NCBI GenBank assembly: GCA_023382595.1 | Contig: JAHDWB010000001.1 | Span: forward strand, 434,001 to 498,000 | From: Anaerolineales bacterium | Lineage (GTDB): Bacteria; Chloroflexota; Anaerolineae; Anaerolineales; Villigracilaceae | DNA: 64,000 bases | Direction: 5' to 3' | Shown here: piece by piece, positions 39,657-49,207 of the stretch | Layout of the letters: each line of letters begins with the position of its first letter | Numbering within the stretch: the stretch's first letter is position 1 | The notes under the pieces: generated by a model | What the model was told of the DNA's origin: nothing | The model's input: the letters and a program-made list of their open reading frames with translations, nothing else | The model's database searches: none | Position numbers and translations under genes: made by a program

Positions 39657-39752
39657 AACCTGACAGGTCTCAGCGTGGAATCTTTCAAGCAAGTTCCCTA
39701 TTCATGCAGGAACACCTTGCAACACAGTGTGCTTATAAGACCTGTCAGGTTT
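39656..39752. repeat. 97-base MITE-like element with 15-base inverted ends
   Basis: AAACCTGACAGGTCT (39656-39670) and AGACCTGTCAGGTTT (39738-39752) are perfect inverted repeats, each containing the palindrome ACCTG-N-CAGGT. The same 11-mer recurs in the terminator at 43398-43426 and, truncated, near 6593. Confidence 0.75.
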
Positions 39753-39757
39753 ACAAA

Positions 39758-41356
39758 TCACTTCCCTTCCAACCACATATAACGCTCGATGGGGACCGAG
39801 ATCGGGGAGAACACAAATCCCTTCACATACGGTTTGACCAGTTCGAACGAGAGCGAGTGTGTGGTGAACAAGACAGGGGCATCGTCCACGATGATCTGCT
39901 CGGCTTCCTGATACATGACGATGCGTTTGTTCACATCCTGCTCGACGCGCGCGGCTTCAAGCAACGCATCCAACTCAGGGTTGGAGTAGCCGCTGTGGTT
40001 CTGCGCCGACTGGCTGTGGAACAACACATCGGCAAAGTTCTCGGGGTCGGCGTAATCCGCGCACCAGCCGCCGCCAAAGATCTGACCGTGATTGCCGGAA
40101 TATATCTGGTCGTAGTAATAATTGAACTCGATGTTCTCGATCTTGATCTTCACGCCGAGTTCCTGCTCCCACATCTCCACCAACGCGGAAACGTTCCTGC
40201 TGATGTAACTGCCAATGCCTGAAGTGGTGTACACAATCTCAGGCAATCCATTTGCGTATTTTGAATCAGCGAGCAACTGACGCGCTTGTTCGGGGTCGTG
40301 CGGCAAGCCGCGCAGACTGTAATTGAAACCGGGCAAACCGGGCGGATACAGTCCCTGTGCCGGAAGGGCAAGCCCGCGCAGGAGAACTTCGATGAACCGC
40401 TGGCGATCAAATGCCATGCTGAACGCCTTACGGACGCTGACATCGTCGAACGGCGGCTGGGTCGTATCGAAGACAACATACCCCGTACATAAATTAACGC
40501 CGGTGATGAGTTGCGAGTTGAGCGGCTCTTCGGGGTTGAGCATCCGCTCGGCAGAGAACAAGCCCACTCCGGTCAAATCCACTTCGCCCGTTTCGTAGAG
40601 GCGCACGCCGTCGCCTGCGTACAACTTCACCAGCACATACGGGATGGACGGCGCTCCCAGATAAAAATCCTGATTCGCCTCGTACGTAATGTATTCGAAC
40701 GATCTCCATTCCTTTAATTTATACGGTCCCGTGCCATTCGGTCGGCGCACCCACTCTGCGCCTGTTTCCACATTCGCCTTGTCCACGACGAAGGCGGTGG
40801 CGTAGGTCAACTTGAGCAGGAAGTACGGCTTGGGCGCATCGATGGTGACCTGCAGGGTCTTTTCATCGATGACCTTCAATCCGCTGATGGAGGACGCCTG
40901 CCCCGCGAACTTTTCCTTCACGCCGACGATATCGCCCAGATAAGTCAGCACCGTATCGGACTTAAGCTCGGAGCTGGCTGCCCGTTCCCAGGAATAGACC
41001 ACGTCCTGAGCCGTGACCTGACGCCCGTCATGGAATTTTGCGTTTTCGCGCAAGTGAAATGTATACATCATGCCATCGTCACTGACATCCCATGTTTCGG
41101 CAAGATCGGGCGTGAGGTTGAGATGCGGGTCCAGCGAGACCAAGCCGCTGAAGACAAGTTTGTTGCCCGCACCATAGGTTGTGGCGGGATCATATTCCCG
41201 CAGATTGGTGGATTCGCCGCCGCTGTACACCAGCGTCTGGTTGAGCGGGACGCCAAACTGCGAGTTGGGAGTCCGCTCCACGCTGGCGGTCAGGAAGAGG
41301 GAGGAGAGAAGCGCGAGGAGGAGAAGTCCCAGTGTGGCTTTCTTTAATTTATCCAT
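39758..41356 (-). CDS. ABC transporter solute-binding protein, family 5
   Basis: A 532-residue periplasmic-type binding protein for peptides, nickel or sugars: signal peptide (LGLLLLALLSSLFLTA) without lipobox cysteine, LVFSGLVSLDPHLNLTPDLAETWDVSDDG, FHLRENAKFHDGRQVTAQDVVYS and the DVSVRKAFSMAFDR segment, all family hallmarks. Its permeases are not in the window, so the transporter may be encoded elsewhere. ATG 41356 has AAGGAGG; the gene overlaps the metalloprotease gene by eight bases. Confidence 0.88.
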   Translation of the reverse strand: MDKLKKATLGLLLLALLSSLFLTASVERTPNSQFGVPLNQTLVYSGGESTNLREYDPATTYGAGNKLVFSGLVSLDPHLNLTPDLAETWDVSDDGMMYTFHLRENAKFHDGRQVTAQDVVYSWERAASSELKSDTVLTYLGDIVGVKEKFAGQASSISGLKVIDEKTLQVTIDAPKPYFLLKLTYATAFVVDKANVETGAEWVRRPNGTGPYKLKEWRSFEYITYEANQDFYLGAPSIPYVLVKLYAGDGVRLYETGEVDLTGVGLFSAERMLNPEEPLNSQLITGVNLCTGYVVFDTTQPPFDDVSVRKAFSMAFDRQRFIEVLLRGLALPAQGLYPPGLPGFNYSLRGLPHDPEQARQLLADSKYANGLPEIVYTTSGIGSYISRNVSALVEMWEQELGVKIKIENIEFNYYYDQIYSGNHGQIFGGGWCADYADPENFADVLFHSQSAQNHSGYSNPELDALLEAARVEQDVNKRIVMYQEAEQIIVDDAPVLFTTHSLSFELVKPYVKGFVFSPISVPIERYMWLEGK

Positions 41357-42725
41357 TTCCGCCTCCTTGATTCTTGTAATTGCCCCTGCGGACGATGAAT
41401 CCCAGCACGATGACGCCGACGATGAGCAGGAACAGCAGGCAGAAACACAATAATGAGATTGTCAGCAGAAGCGGCGGACCCGTCCGTTCGGTTGGGTTTG
41501 CGGAATCACCGAACGAGGAAGTGGGAATGATTTGAGGCGTGGGCGTCACCGCCTGCGGAATGCCGGAGACGGGAACATATGTCGGGACAAAGGTTGGGGT
41601 GGGCTGGGCGGTCGCTTGTGCAGTGACAGGTCGTGGCGCGGCATTGACCGCTTGTCTCCAGGCGTCCTCCAAACCATCGGTGTCAAATCCATAGACCTCG
41701 CGCAGGGCGGCGTCGATGGGTTTGGCATCGCGCAGGGCGATGAGCAGGTTCGACATTTTTTCCTGTCCATGGGTTTCGATCAGGAATTCCACCACGCTGT
41801 GCGATTGGGCATAAGAGAGATTGGCTTTGTTGGGCAGTTCGGAGAACGAGCCGCTGATGGAACGCAAGGGCAGGAGGTCGTTTCCGCGAATGGCTTGGTC
41901 GAGCAGGGAACGCATGTTGGAGTCCAGCTCGCCTTCGCTGTACATGGCAAGCCCCTCATTCAGCCAGGTGGGGATCGAGCCAAGGCAGGAGAAGGCAAAG
42001 CGCCCGACCAATATATGCGTCAATTCATGGATGACGGTGTTCTTGTCCCAGGTAGAGTTGGAGCCGGAGACGCCCATGATGACAATACCAAAATCGGAGA
42101 ATGCCATGCCGCCCGTCCAGGATGGCTCGTACAGGACCGCATCGCGCATGTCGTTGTAGTTGGGGTACACGTAGAGGTCGATCGGTTCGTCGGGACGCAA
42201 GCCCGCCTGCTCACTGTTGCGGCGCAGACCTTCCAGACCGGCATCGAGCATGGTCTGCGCAAAGGAACGGTCCAGACCGTAGTAGTGCAGGCGCAAATCC
42301 GCGCCGCTGAGAGTCTGCCATGGATGTTCGTCGTCGATCCATGTGGCGGTTTGCGTCTGGCTGACATATTCTGCGCCGCTCTGGTCGGTGTAGCGCCAGC
42401 GCCACCATAAGGTCGAACCCGGCGGGAGCGATCCGCTTTGGCGCATGTCCCACGTCCACGAAATGTTGACGGAGGCGGACGGGGTGAATTGCGGATAGGA
42501 TTTGGCGAGCACATCGCCGCAGGTCTGCTGTTCGTTGCCGTATTCCAAGGTTACGGAGGTAATGGCGGCATTCGCATTGAGCGTAGCGGAGAAGGTCACA
42601 GTGTTGGGGAATGCCAGAGAAACCCGGTCATTTTGAACGTCCGCGAGAGGCGCGGCAGAGGCATTGATCGGGCTCAGGAGCATTACCGTCAGCAGGAGGG
42701 AGAGAATGGTCAATCGGGTTCGCAT
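41349..42725 (-). CDS. peptidase-MA-like membrane metalloprotease
   Basis: A 458-residue exported protein: signal peptide (LTILSLLLTVMLLSPINASA), a beta-rich domain, then the gluzincin zinc site VIHELTHILVG with third ligand in PTWLNEGLAMYSEG. A Pro/Thr-rich segment (about residues 370-420) leads to a C-terminal transmembrane helix (LLLTISLLCFCLLFLLIVGV), so the protease faces outward and is anchored at its end. I chose ATG 42725 after GAGGA. It overlaps the binding-protein gene, indicating co-expression. Confidence 0.82.
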   Translation of the reverse strand: MRTRLTILSLLLTVMLLSPINASAAPLADVQNDRVSLAFPNTVTFSATLNANAAITSVTLEYGNEQQTCGDVLAKSYPQFTPSASVNISWTWDMRQSGSLPPGSTLWWRWRYTDQSGAEYVSQTQTATWIDDEHPWQTLSGADLRLHYYGLDRSFAQTMLDAGLEGLRRNSEQAGLRPDEPIDLYVYPNYNDMRDAVLYEPSWTGGMAFSDFGIVIMGVSGSNSTWDKNTVIHELTHILVGRFAFSCLGSIPTWLNEGLAMYSEGELDSNMRSLLDQAIRGNDLLPLRSISGSFSELPNKANLSYAQSHSVVEFLIETHGQEKMSNLLIALRDAKPIDAALREVYGFDTDGLEDAWRQAVNAAPRPVTAQATAQPTPTFVPTYVPVSGIPQAVTPTPQIIPTSSFGDSANPTERTGPPLLLTISLLCFCLLFLLIVGVIVLGFIVRRGNYKNQGGGNG

Positions 42726-42910
42726 CAAAATATCCTCGGTTGGTTTTGCCAACTATATCACCAATTTTTCGTCATGGACAATTAGGACAAATTAACGGGG
42801 TTTTTGTGACATCCATCCGAAATAAATCTCAGGGTCATTTAATGTCAACATGTAAAATGGGTAGATATTGTTACATTTTGCACTTTGTCACATTGACTTG
42901 GAGGAACACA

Positions 42911-43390
42911 ATGAAGATGAATAAATTCCTGGTTGGCTTTTTCCTGATCATGGCGGCGGTGGTCTACTTAATAGCCTCCTCCACACAGGCGAGCGCGGAG
43001 TATTTTCTGACCGTGGATGAGCTTAAGGAAAAAGGCGACGATGCCTACGATAAGAGTTTGCGCCTTTCGGGAGCCGTGCTGGGTGATACGGTCCAATACG
43101 ATCCGCAGACCCTGACGCTGACGTTCGAGATCGCGCATGTGACCGGCGATAACAAGGAGATCGAGCAGCAGGGCGGTCTGGCGGAAGTGTTGTATCAGGC
43201 AGTGAACGATCCCACCCGTCAACGTGTGACCGTCGTGTATATCGGTCCAAAACCGGACCTGCTCCGCAATGAGGCGCAGGCGATCATGACCGGCAAGCTC
43301 GGCGAAGACGGCGTCTTTTACGCCGAGGAGTTGCTGCTCAAATGCCCCACCCGTTACGAGGAAGCGGTTCCTGATCAAGCCGACAGTTAG
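42911..43390 (+). CDS. ccmE: cytochrome c maturation heme chaperone CcmE, CXXXY type
   Basis: CcmE binds heme covalently on the outer membrane face and hands it to CcmF. It has an N-terminal anchor (FLVGFFLIMAAVVYLIAS) and an OB-fold (LRLSGAVLGDTVQYDPQTLT, VTVVYIGPKPDLLRNEAQAI, LLLKCPTRYEE). The heme-binding residue is Cys145 in CPTRY, not the His of HXXXY, as in archaeal and some anaerobe variants. I chose ATG 42911 with GGAGG six bases upstream. First gene of the ccm cluster; 159 residues is normal. Confidence 0.9.
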   Translation: MKMNKFLVGFFLIMAAVVYLIASSTQASAEYFLTVDELKEKGDDAYDKSLRLSGAVLGDTVQYDPQTLTLTFEIAHVTGDNKEIEQQGGLAEVLYQAVNDPTRQRVTVVYIGPKPDLLRNEAQAIMTGKLGEDGVFYAEELLLKCPTRYEEAVPDQADS

Positions 43391-43397
43391 AAAAGTG

Positions 43398-43430
43398 ACC
43401 TGACAGGTTCCCACAGCCTGTCAGGTTTTG
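43398..43430 (+). terminator. hairpin of the ACCTGACAGG repeat after ccmE
   Basis: ACCTGACAGG and CCTGTCAGGT (43398-43407, 43417-43426) form a perfect stem followed by TTTTG. It may dampen read-through into ccmF, or be another repeat copy. Confidence 0.7.
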
Positions 43431-43487
43431 TTTCCATCATTAAGATACCCGAAAAAACTTTAGGGTTTCGTAACCAAGGAAATAGTT

Positions 43488-45557
43488 ATGCTCCCAGAAT
43501 TTGGATTTGGCGTTTTATTAGTTAGCTTTATCGTTACCATATATAGCGGGGTTGCTGCGGTGTACGGCGTAACGAACAGATCGGCGGCATTGGTGGAAAG
43601 CGCCCGCCGCGCCCAATTGTTGACCTTCCCGTTGATCACGATCTCATCCATTGTGTTGATCTATCTGCTGGTCAACAACCGCTTCGATGTGGCTTTCGTC
43701 TATGAAGTGACCAGCAAAAGCATGCCCACCTACCTAAAAGTGACTGCCTGGTGGGGCGGGCAGGCAGGTTCGCTGCTTTTCTGGTCGTGGCTGCTGGCGG
43801 TGTTCACGTCCGCCATTACCCTGCGCAAATGGGATCGCGACATCGAGTTCCTGCCTTGGGTGATCGTAGTCTCTGCCGTCACACTGGCATTCTTCCTCGG
43901 TATGATCGTCTTCTATGAAAATCCCTTCACCCGCTTCTGGCTGGTCAACGGAAATGTGACGCCGAGCATGTTCTCCCCCTCCGCAGTGGCGACGGTCTTC
44001 TCACCGCAAGATGGGCGGGGATTGAATCCGCTTCTGCGCCACCCGGGCATGATCATTCATCCCCCCATGCTTTATCTTGGCTTTGTCGCTTATGTGGTTC
44101 CCTTTGCGTTTGCCATTGCAGCGCTCATCACCGGTCGCACCGATGACCGCTGGACCCGTATCACGCGCCGCTGGTCTTTGTGGGCATGGCTGTTCCTGTC
44201 CTTCGGTCTCGTACTCGGCGGACGCTGGGCATATGATGTGCTTGGCTGGGGCGGCTACTGGGGCTGGGATCCGGTCGAGATCGCGGCGTTCATGCCCTGG
44301 CTGACCGGAACCGCCTTCCTGCATTCCGTAATGATCCAGGAAAAGCGAGGCATGCTCAAGCAATGGAACATGATCCTCATCATCCTGACGTATGCGCTGG
44401 TCATCTTCGGCACATTTCTTACACGCTCTGGCGTGCTTTCCTCGGTTCACTCCTTTGCGAACAGCCCGATCGGTCCATTCTTCATGGGTTTTGTCACCCT
44501 GACGCTGGTCACCTCGATCGCTTTGCTGATCTGGCGCTGGCCCCTGCTGCAAAGCGAGACAGAGATGAAATCCATGCTTTCACGCGAAGCATTGTTCCTG
44601 CTCAACAATCTGCTGTTCATCAGCATTCTCGTGGTGTGTTTCTGGGGTGTCATCTACCCGCTGATCTCAGAACTTGCCACCGGTCAAAAGGTGACGGTCG
44701 GTCCGCCTTATTATGAACGCGCGACGGGTCCGCTTTTCGCCGGTCTGCTCTTCCTGATGGCGATCGCTCCGCTCTCCGCATGGGGACACTCCACCATCCA
44801 AACGCTCGGACGCGCATTGTGGAAGTCCTTTGCTCTCGCCGCTGTCGCCACCATCCTCCTGACCTTCACATACACGCAGAATATCTATGCCCTGATCGGG
44901 TTCTTCCTCGTGACTCTGGTCTTGTCCGCCACCCTGCATGAGTTCTGGCGCGGTACGCGTGCCAGGCAAAAAGCACAGAAGGAGAATTTCTTCACCGCTC
45001 TCACCAGCCTGATGGGACGCAACCGCCGCCGTTATGGCGGATACATCATCCACATCAGCATGGCATTGATGGCAATTGGCATCCTGGGCATTGAAATCTT
45101 CCAGAAAGAGACGCAGGGAACCTTGTCACAGGGTGAATCATTGAACATCGCCCAGTACACCGTCACCTACCGCGAACTGGCTTCGTGGGAAAGCCCCGGC
45201 GAAGGCGTGAACTATACCCGCTCGGTCGTGGACATTTACGAGAACGGCATTTATCTCGGTCAACTTGCCCCGCGCATCGACTATTACTATGATGCCCAGC
45301 AGAACATGACCATCCCCGGACAGCGTTCCACGTTCAGGGACGACCTGTACATCCTGCTGATCGATTGGCAGCCCGTTTCCACGATTGGCGCGACGTTCAA
45401 GATTTACGTCAACCCGTTGGTCAACTGGCTGTGGATCGGGAGCCTGCTCTTCCTGTTTGGGATCATCTTCGCCGCCTGGCCCGATAAAGACCCCGCAGAC
45501 GTTCCCGCGCGCCGCAAAGTGACCCGGGATAACCGTCAGGCGAGCGCCGCGGATTAA
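43488..45557 (+). CDS. ccmF: heme lyase CcmF
   Basis: CcmF attaches heme to apocytochrome c with CcmE and CcmH. A 689-residue polytopic protein with around 15 helices, the WWD heme-handling motif WGGYWGWDPVE near residue 255, and the conserved LTRSGVLSSVHSFA and TGPLFAGLLFLMAIAPL segments. The C-terminal periplasmic domain (RSTFRDDLYILLIDWQPV) is also present. ATG 43488 follows AAGGA. Confidence 0.95.
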   Translation: MLPEFGFGVLLVSFIVTIYSGVAAVYGVTNRSAALVESARRAQLLTFPLITISSIVLIYLLVNNRFDVAFVYEVTSKSMPTYLKVTAWWGGQAGSLLFWSWLLAVFTSAITLRKWDRDIEFLPWVIVVSAVTLAFFLGMIVFYENPFTRFWLVNGNVTPSMFSPSAVATVFSPQDGRGLNPLLRHPGMIIHPPMLYLGFVAYVVPFAFAIAALITGRTDDRWTRITRRWSLWAWLFLSFGLVLGGRWAYDVLGWGGYWGWDPVEIAAFMPWLTGTAFLHSVMIQEKRGMLKQWNMILIILTYALVIFGTFLTRSGVLSSVHSFANSPIGPFFMGFVTLTLVTSIALLIWRWPLLQSETEMKSMLSREALFLLNNLLFISILVVCFWGVIYPLISELATGQKVTVGPPYYERATGPLFAGLLFLMAIAPLSAWGHSTIQTLGRALWKSFALAAVATILLTFTYTQNIYALIGFFLVTLVLSATLHEFWRGTRARQKAQKENFFTALTSLMGRNRRRYGGYIIHISMALMAIGILGIEIFQKETQGTLSQGESLNIAQYTVTYRELASWESPGEGVNYTRSVVDIYENGIYLGQLAPRIDYYYDAQQNMTIPGQRSTFRDDLYILLIDWQPVSTIGATFKIYVNPLVNWLWIGSLLFLFGIIFAAWPDKDPADVPARRKVTRDNRQASAAD

Positions 45558-45582
45558 TGCGCAGCCCGCACGGAGACAAACA

Positions 45583-46095
45583 ATGAACAAGGTTTTTAAC
45601 AGGAAGTCAGTGCGCATTACGTTCTATGTATTGTTGCTCCTGACACTTGCCTTTGCCGCCACGACCGTATTCGCGCAGGACGAGATCACCGATGACGAAG
45701 TGAATGCGATCGCAAAGCAATTGTATTGCCCTGTCTGCGAGAATACGCCGCTGGATGTCTGCCCGACGGAGGCGTGCCGCCAGTGGCGGGAGTTGATCCG
45801 TTTGCAGCTTTCACAGGGAATGACCGAGGCGGAGATCAAGCAGTATTTTGTGGACAATTACGGCGGGCGTGTGCTGGCTGAGCCGCCGCGAACAGGGTTG
45901 AACTGGCTGGTGTATATCATCCCGCCGATGATGATCGTCGCGGGCGCGTTCATCCTATTCCGTTCGTTCCGGGAGTGGACAAAGCCCCGGGCTGTTGAAA
46001 CAGGCGCGGGCGGAGATGACGAGGCGGAAGGTCCGTCGCTTGAGAAGGACGATTATGTTGCCCGTCTCGAAGAAGAATTGAAAAAAAGGAAGTAA
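45583..46095 (+). CDS. ccmH: CcmH/CycL family apocytochrome reductase subunit
   Basis: CcmH keeps the CXXCH cysteines of apocytochromes reduced. It has a signal anchor, the hallmark LYCPVCENTPLDVCPTEAC (Cys49, Cys52 plus two further cysteines at 60 and 65 that the usual LRCPVCQNQ version lacks), EAEIKQYFVDNYGGRVL and a C-terminal membrane helix (VYIIPPMMIVAGAFILF). The extra cysteine pair is unusual. It follows ccmF after 25 bases. Confidence 0.92.
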   Translation: MNKVFNRKSVRITFYVLLLLTLAFAATTVFAQDEITDDEVNAIAKQLYCPVCENTPLDVCPTEACRQWRELIRLQLSQGMTEAEIKQYFVDNYGGRVLAEPPRTGLNWLVYIIPPMMIVAGAFILFRSFREWTKPRAVETGAGGDDEAEGPSLEKDDYVARLEEELKKRK

Positions 46096-46103
46096 TCACA
46101 CAG

Positions 46104-46135
46104 ACCGGCAGGTCCTTCGTGCCTGCCGGGTCTTT
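46104..46135 (+). terminator. hairpin between ccmH and the thioredoxin gene
   Basis: ACCGGCAGG and CCTGCCGGGT pair across TCCTTCGTG (46104-46112 with 46122-46131) and are followed by CTTTTGG, an imperfect T run. The cluster presumably continues through it, so it may only attenuate. Confidence 0.6.
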
Positions 46136-46146
46136 TGGAGAATGTC

Positions 46147-46713
46147 ATGATAGAACCAACGACCCCAAAACGCGGTGTACCAGTTTGGGTACAGATCATC
46201 ATCTGGGTCTTTCTGATCGGTCTGCTTGTGCTGGTGGGAATTACGCTGACGAAACGCCAGCAAGGGACGGTGCAACCGGGCGAAAAAATCCCCGATTTTA
46301 CTTTGCCGTTGTTCAGCGGATATGAATATGAAGAGCGGAGCGAAGTGAATCTCTCCGATTTTCAAGGCAAGCTGGTGGTTTTGAACTTCTGGGCTTCATG
46401 GTGCAAACCCTGCGAGCAGGAAGCCGCCGAACTTGAGGAAGCCTGGCTGTTTTACCAGCCGCGCGGTGATGTGATCTTCCTCGGCGCGGATTATGTGGAT
46501 ACCGAACCGGAAGCGCGTTCGTACTTGAGGAAGTTCGGCATTTCGTATCCCAACGGTCCCGATATGGGGACGAAGATCTCGCAAATGTTCCGCATCCGCG
46601 GCGTGCCTGAGACGTATTTCATTGACCAGAACGGCGTGCTTTATTATGTGAAGGTCGGTCCGTTCACATCCATCAATGAAATAAAATCCATCATTGACCA
46701 AAAACTCCCTTAA
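46147..46713 (+). CDS. membrane-anchored thioredoxin, TlpA/CcmG/ResA type
   Basis: A 188-residue redoxin: N-terminal anchor (VQIIIWVFLIGLLVLVG), NLSDFQGKLVVLNFWASWCKPCEQE with active Cys86 and Cys89, DYVDTEPEARSYLRKFGISY and the cis-proline segment IRGVPETYFI. In this cluster it most likely delivers reductant to CcmH and apocytochromes (CcmG role). I chose ATG 46147 with GGAG seven bases upstream. Confidence 0.9.
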   Translation: MIEPTTPKRGVPVWVQIIIWVFLIGLLVLVGITLTKRQQGTVQPGEKIPDFTLPLFSGYEYEERSEVNLSDFQGKLVVLNFWASWCKPCEQEAAELEEAWLFYQPRGDVIFLGADYVDTEPEARSYLRKFGISYPNGPDMGTKISQMFRIRGVPETYFIDQNGVLYYVKVGPFTSINEIKSIIDQKLP

Positions 46714-46722
46714 GGCGGACAC

Positions 46723-47232
46723 ATGGAATTGGGTTCTATCTTTCTCATTCTGGCTGTACTGGTTGGCGTGGGCGTATATCTGTACGCTCCGTTCACAAAA
46801 CGCGCGCGCCGTTATGGCACGGAAGCCGCTCACGAGATCTCGGCACTGCAAGCCGAACGCGACCGCGTGATCAACTCGCTGCAGGAACTGGATTTCGATT
46901 ACAAGCTTGGGAAGATTCCCGCGGAGGATTATCCCGATCAGCGCTCTGCGCTTTTGAAAAAAGGCTCCGACATCCTGCGTCAACTCGATGAACTTGTGCC
47001 TGCTTCATCATCCACCAAGGATGCCGAGTCGCGCATCGAAAAGGCTGCCGCTTCAAAACGCGCGGACTCATCCGCAAAAGATGCGGAGGTCAACGATGAC
47101 GACCTCGAATCGATGATCGCCGCGCGGCGCAAACAGCATAAGAGCAAAGCGGCGGGTTTCTGCCCGAAATGCGGCAAGCCCGTGCTCGTCTCCGATAAAT
47201 TCTGTCCCTCCTGCGGGAAGGCTTTAAAGTAA
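46723..47232 (+). CDS. CcmI-like protein with C-terminal zinc ribbon
   Basis: A 169-residue protein: one N-terminal helix (GSIFLILAVLVGVGVYLYAP), a coiled segment (ALQAERDRVINSLQELDFDYKLGKIPAEDYPDQRSALLKKG) as in the N-terminal part of CcmI/CycH, a low-complexity linker and a zinc ribbon (FCPKCGKPV, FCPSCGKALK). The TPR domain of classical CcmI is absent, replaced by the ribbon. It sits mid-cluster, so a role in handling apocytochromes is inferred. Confidence 0.75.
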   Translation: MELGSIFLILAVLVGVGVYLYAPFTKRARRYGTEAAHEISALQAERDRVINSLQELDFDYKLGKIPAEDYPDQRSALLKKGSDILRQLDELVPASSSTKDAESRIEKAAASKRADSSAKDAEVNDDDLESMIAARRKQHKSKAAGFCPKCGKPVLVSDKFCPSCGKALK

Positions 47233-47275
47233 TTTGTGATGCGTCCGTGACGCATCACACCCACTGAGGAATTTC

Positions 47276-49207
47276 ATGAAACTACGCCACATCATTACTT
47301 TAGCAATTAGCGCGATCTTTCTCTCCGCCTGCAACATGACGCTTGCGGCGGATGTCACTCCCCCGCCCAATTACGTTCCGCCCACGCCCATCCCAACATT
47401 GGGACCGTCATATCCAGCCAGCGCGCCGAACATCGCAAACGGCGAGGTGATCTATGCCGAAAAGTGCGCGCCCTGTCACGGCGTTACAGGTTTGGGCGAC
47501 GGCGAGCAGGGCAAACAACTCCCCGTTACTGTCATCCCCATTGGCTTGCCAGAAACCGCACAAAAAGCATCCCCCCTCAAATGGTACACCACCGTCACAC
47601 AGGGCAACATCGACCGCTTCATGCCGCCCTTTGCCAGCCTCACCGAACAGGAACGCTGGGACGTGGTCGCATACGCTTTCACACTCCACACCACCGAGCA
47701 ACAGGTCGAGACGGGACGGTCCATTTTCGAGCAAGCCTGCGCCGACTGTGACAACGTATTCAGCAATCAGGAAATGATGTCGGCGCTTTCGCCGGATGCG
47801 ATCGTCCGCATGATACGCGAAGGCGCAGGGGACATCCCCGCCTTTGGAGCGGATTTGAACGATGATGACGCCTACGCCGTGGCGGCGTACGTCCGCACCT
47901 TGACCTTTGCGCCTCCCGCCGCGCTCGCAGTTGAATCTCCAGCCGAGACTCCCGTCCCCGCCGCAGCAGAAACGCCGTCCGCGCAGGAGACGACCGAGGC
48001 GGAGGAACAGGCTGAAACAGAGTCCGAAGCGGAAGATGTCACAACGGAAACCGCCGAAGAAGTGGAAGAAGTCGATCCTGTTGTGGAAACCGCCAGCGCG
48101 GGCACCGTCAGCGGATTGATCGAGAACCGCACAGGCAGAGACCTGCCTCCAGGTCTCAACATCACTCTGCGCGGCTACGACCATGGCATGGATCCCAGCG
48201 CCGGACCGCAGGAGATCCTCACGCTCGAAAGCGAAGTGAACGCTGATGGAAGTTACGCCTTCGATGATCTTGAAATATTCGAACGGCAGATCTTTATCGC
48301 CGAACTCGAAGTGGACGGGTTGCAGTACCAATCCGAGTTTGCGGTCGTGCCGGCGGATGCAACCGAACTGACATTGCCGACCATCGTTGTGTATGCCACC
48401 ACCGAAGATTTCAGCGATCTGCAGATCAATTCCCTTCAAATTTTCTTTGACCTTGCCAGCGAAGGTACTGCGCAGGTCTTCGCGGTCTATACCATCACGA
48501 ACGTCGGCGACCAAACCGTGCTCGTCAACATGGGTGACGGTCAGAACGTGCCGTTCATCGCCTTCCCCGAAGGCGCCAGCGGACTTGGGTACGAAGCCAC
48601 ACAGGACAGCGCGCCGTTCATCCCCACTGCTACCGGTTTTGCCATGCCGCCCAACGACACGCCGTACGGCTTGATCGCGTTCTCGTCCCTGCCGAAGACA
48701 AACGAAATCGATATTTCCCAGCCCGCACTGCTGCCGATCGGAGAAGTCTATCTCTTCCTGCCAGAAGGCGTGGATGCCACCGGCGCCACGCTGACGGATA
48801 ACGGCATCCAAGCCATCCAGAATACCAACTTTCACGTATACACCGCCAGTGCGTTCAACAAAGGCGAAAACCTTGATTTCAAACTGACGGGCAGACCGAC
48901 AAACACCGCGGTCGCTCCCAATCCGCTTCAGAACCAGACCCTGCTGCTTGGCATCGGCGCCTTTGGCATTGCACTTGTGCTGGCTGGCGCATGGATGTAC
49001 ATGCGCGACAGGAACAAGGTGGAAGAGGACGAAGAAGAATTTGAAGAAGAGGAAGAAAGCGGACAGGACGAATTCGAAGACTCTGAATCCATTGTGGATG
49101 CGATCATCGTACTCGACGACCTGCACCGCACAGGCAAACTCTCTGATGAAGCCTACAAACAGCGCCGCGCCGAACTGAAGGCATTGTTGAAGAGAAAAAC
49201 TCAATGA
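47276..49207 (+). CDS. membrane lipoprotein with two cytochrome c domains, second heme site altered
   Basis: A 643-residue exported protein: lipobox LSAC (Cys19), first cytochrome c domain with CAPCH (64-68) and likely axial Met116 (RFMPPF), second c-type-like domain whose heme motif reads CADCD (155-159) instead of CXXCH, then a Glu-rich linker, a large beta-rich domain (about 265-560), a transmembrane helix (LLLGIGAFGIALVLAGAWMY) and an acidic cytoplasmic tail with a coiled segment. A single C to G change at base 47750 would account for the lost His. It overlaps ccmA by four bases, so it is translationally coupled to the heme export genes. Confidence 0.85.
   Translation: MKLRHIITLAISAIFLSACNMTLAADVTPPPNYVPPTPIPTLGPSYPASAPNIANGEVIYAEKCAPCHGVTGLGDGEQGKQLPVTVIPIGLPETAQKASPLKWYTTVTQGNIDRFMPPFASLTEQERWDVVAYAFTLHTTEQQVETGRSIFEQACADCDNVFSNQEMMSALSPDAIVRMIREGAGDIPAFGADLNDDDAYAVAAYVRTLTFAPPAALAVESPAETPVPAAAETPSAQETTEAEEQAETESEAEDVTTETAEEVEEVDPVVETASAGTVSGLIENRTGRDLPPGLNITLRGYDHGMDPSAGPQEILTLESEVNADGSYAFDDLEIFERQIFIAELEVDGLQYQSEFAVVPADATELTLPTIVVYATTEDFSDLQINSLQIFFDLASEGTAQVFAVYTITNVGDQTVLVNMGDGQNVPFIAFPEGASGLGYEATQDSAPFIPTATGFAMPPNDTPYGLIAFSSLPKTNEIDISQPALLPIGEVYLFLPEGVDATGATLTDNGIQAIQNTNFHVYTASAFNKGENLDFKLTGRPTNTAVAPNPLQNQTLLLGIGAFGIALVLAGAWMYMRDRNKVEEDEEEFEEEEESGQDEFEDSESIVDAIIVLDDLHRTGKLSDEAYKQRRAELKALLKRKTQ

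Noticed and set aside
47408-49204. Open frame of 598 codons on the minus strand
   Set aside because: It is entirely antisense to the cytochrome lipoprotein gene, which has a signal peptide, CXXCH and operon context. The antisense translation is His- and Arg-rich without recognisable domain.
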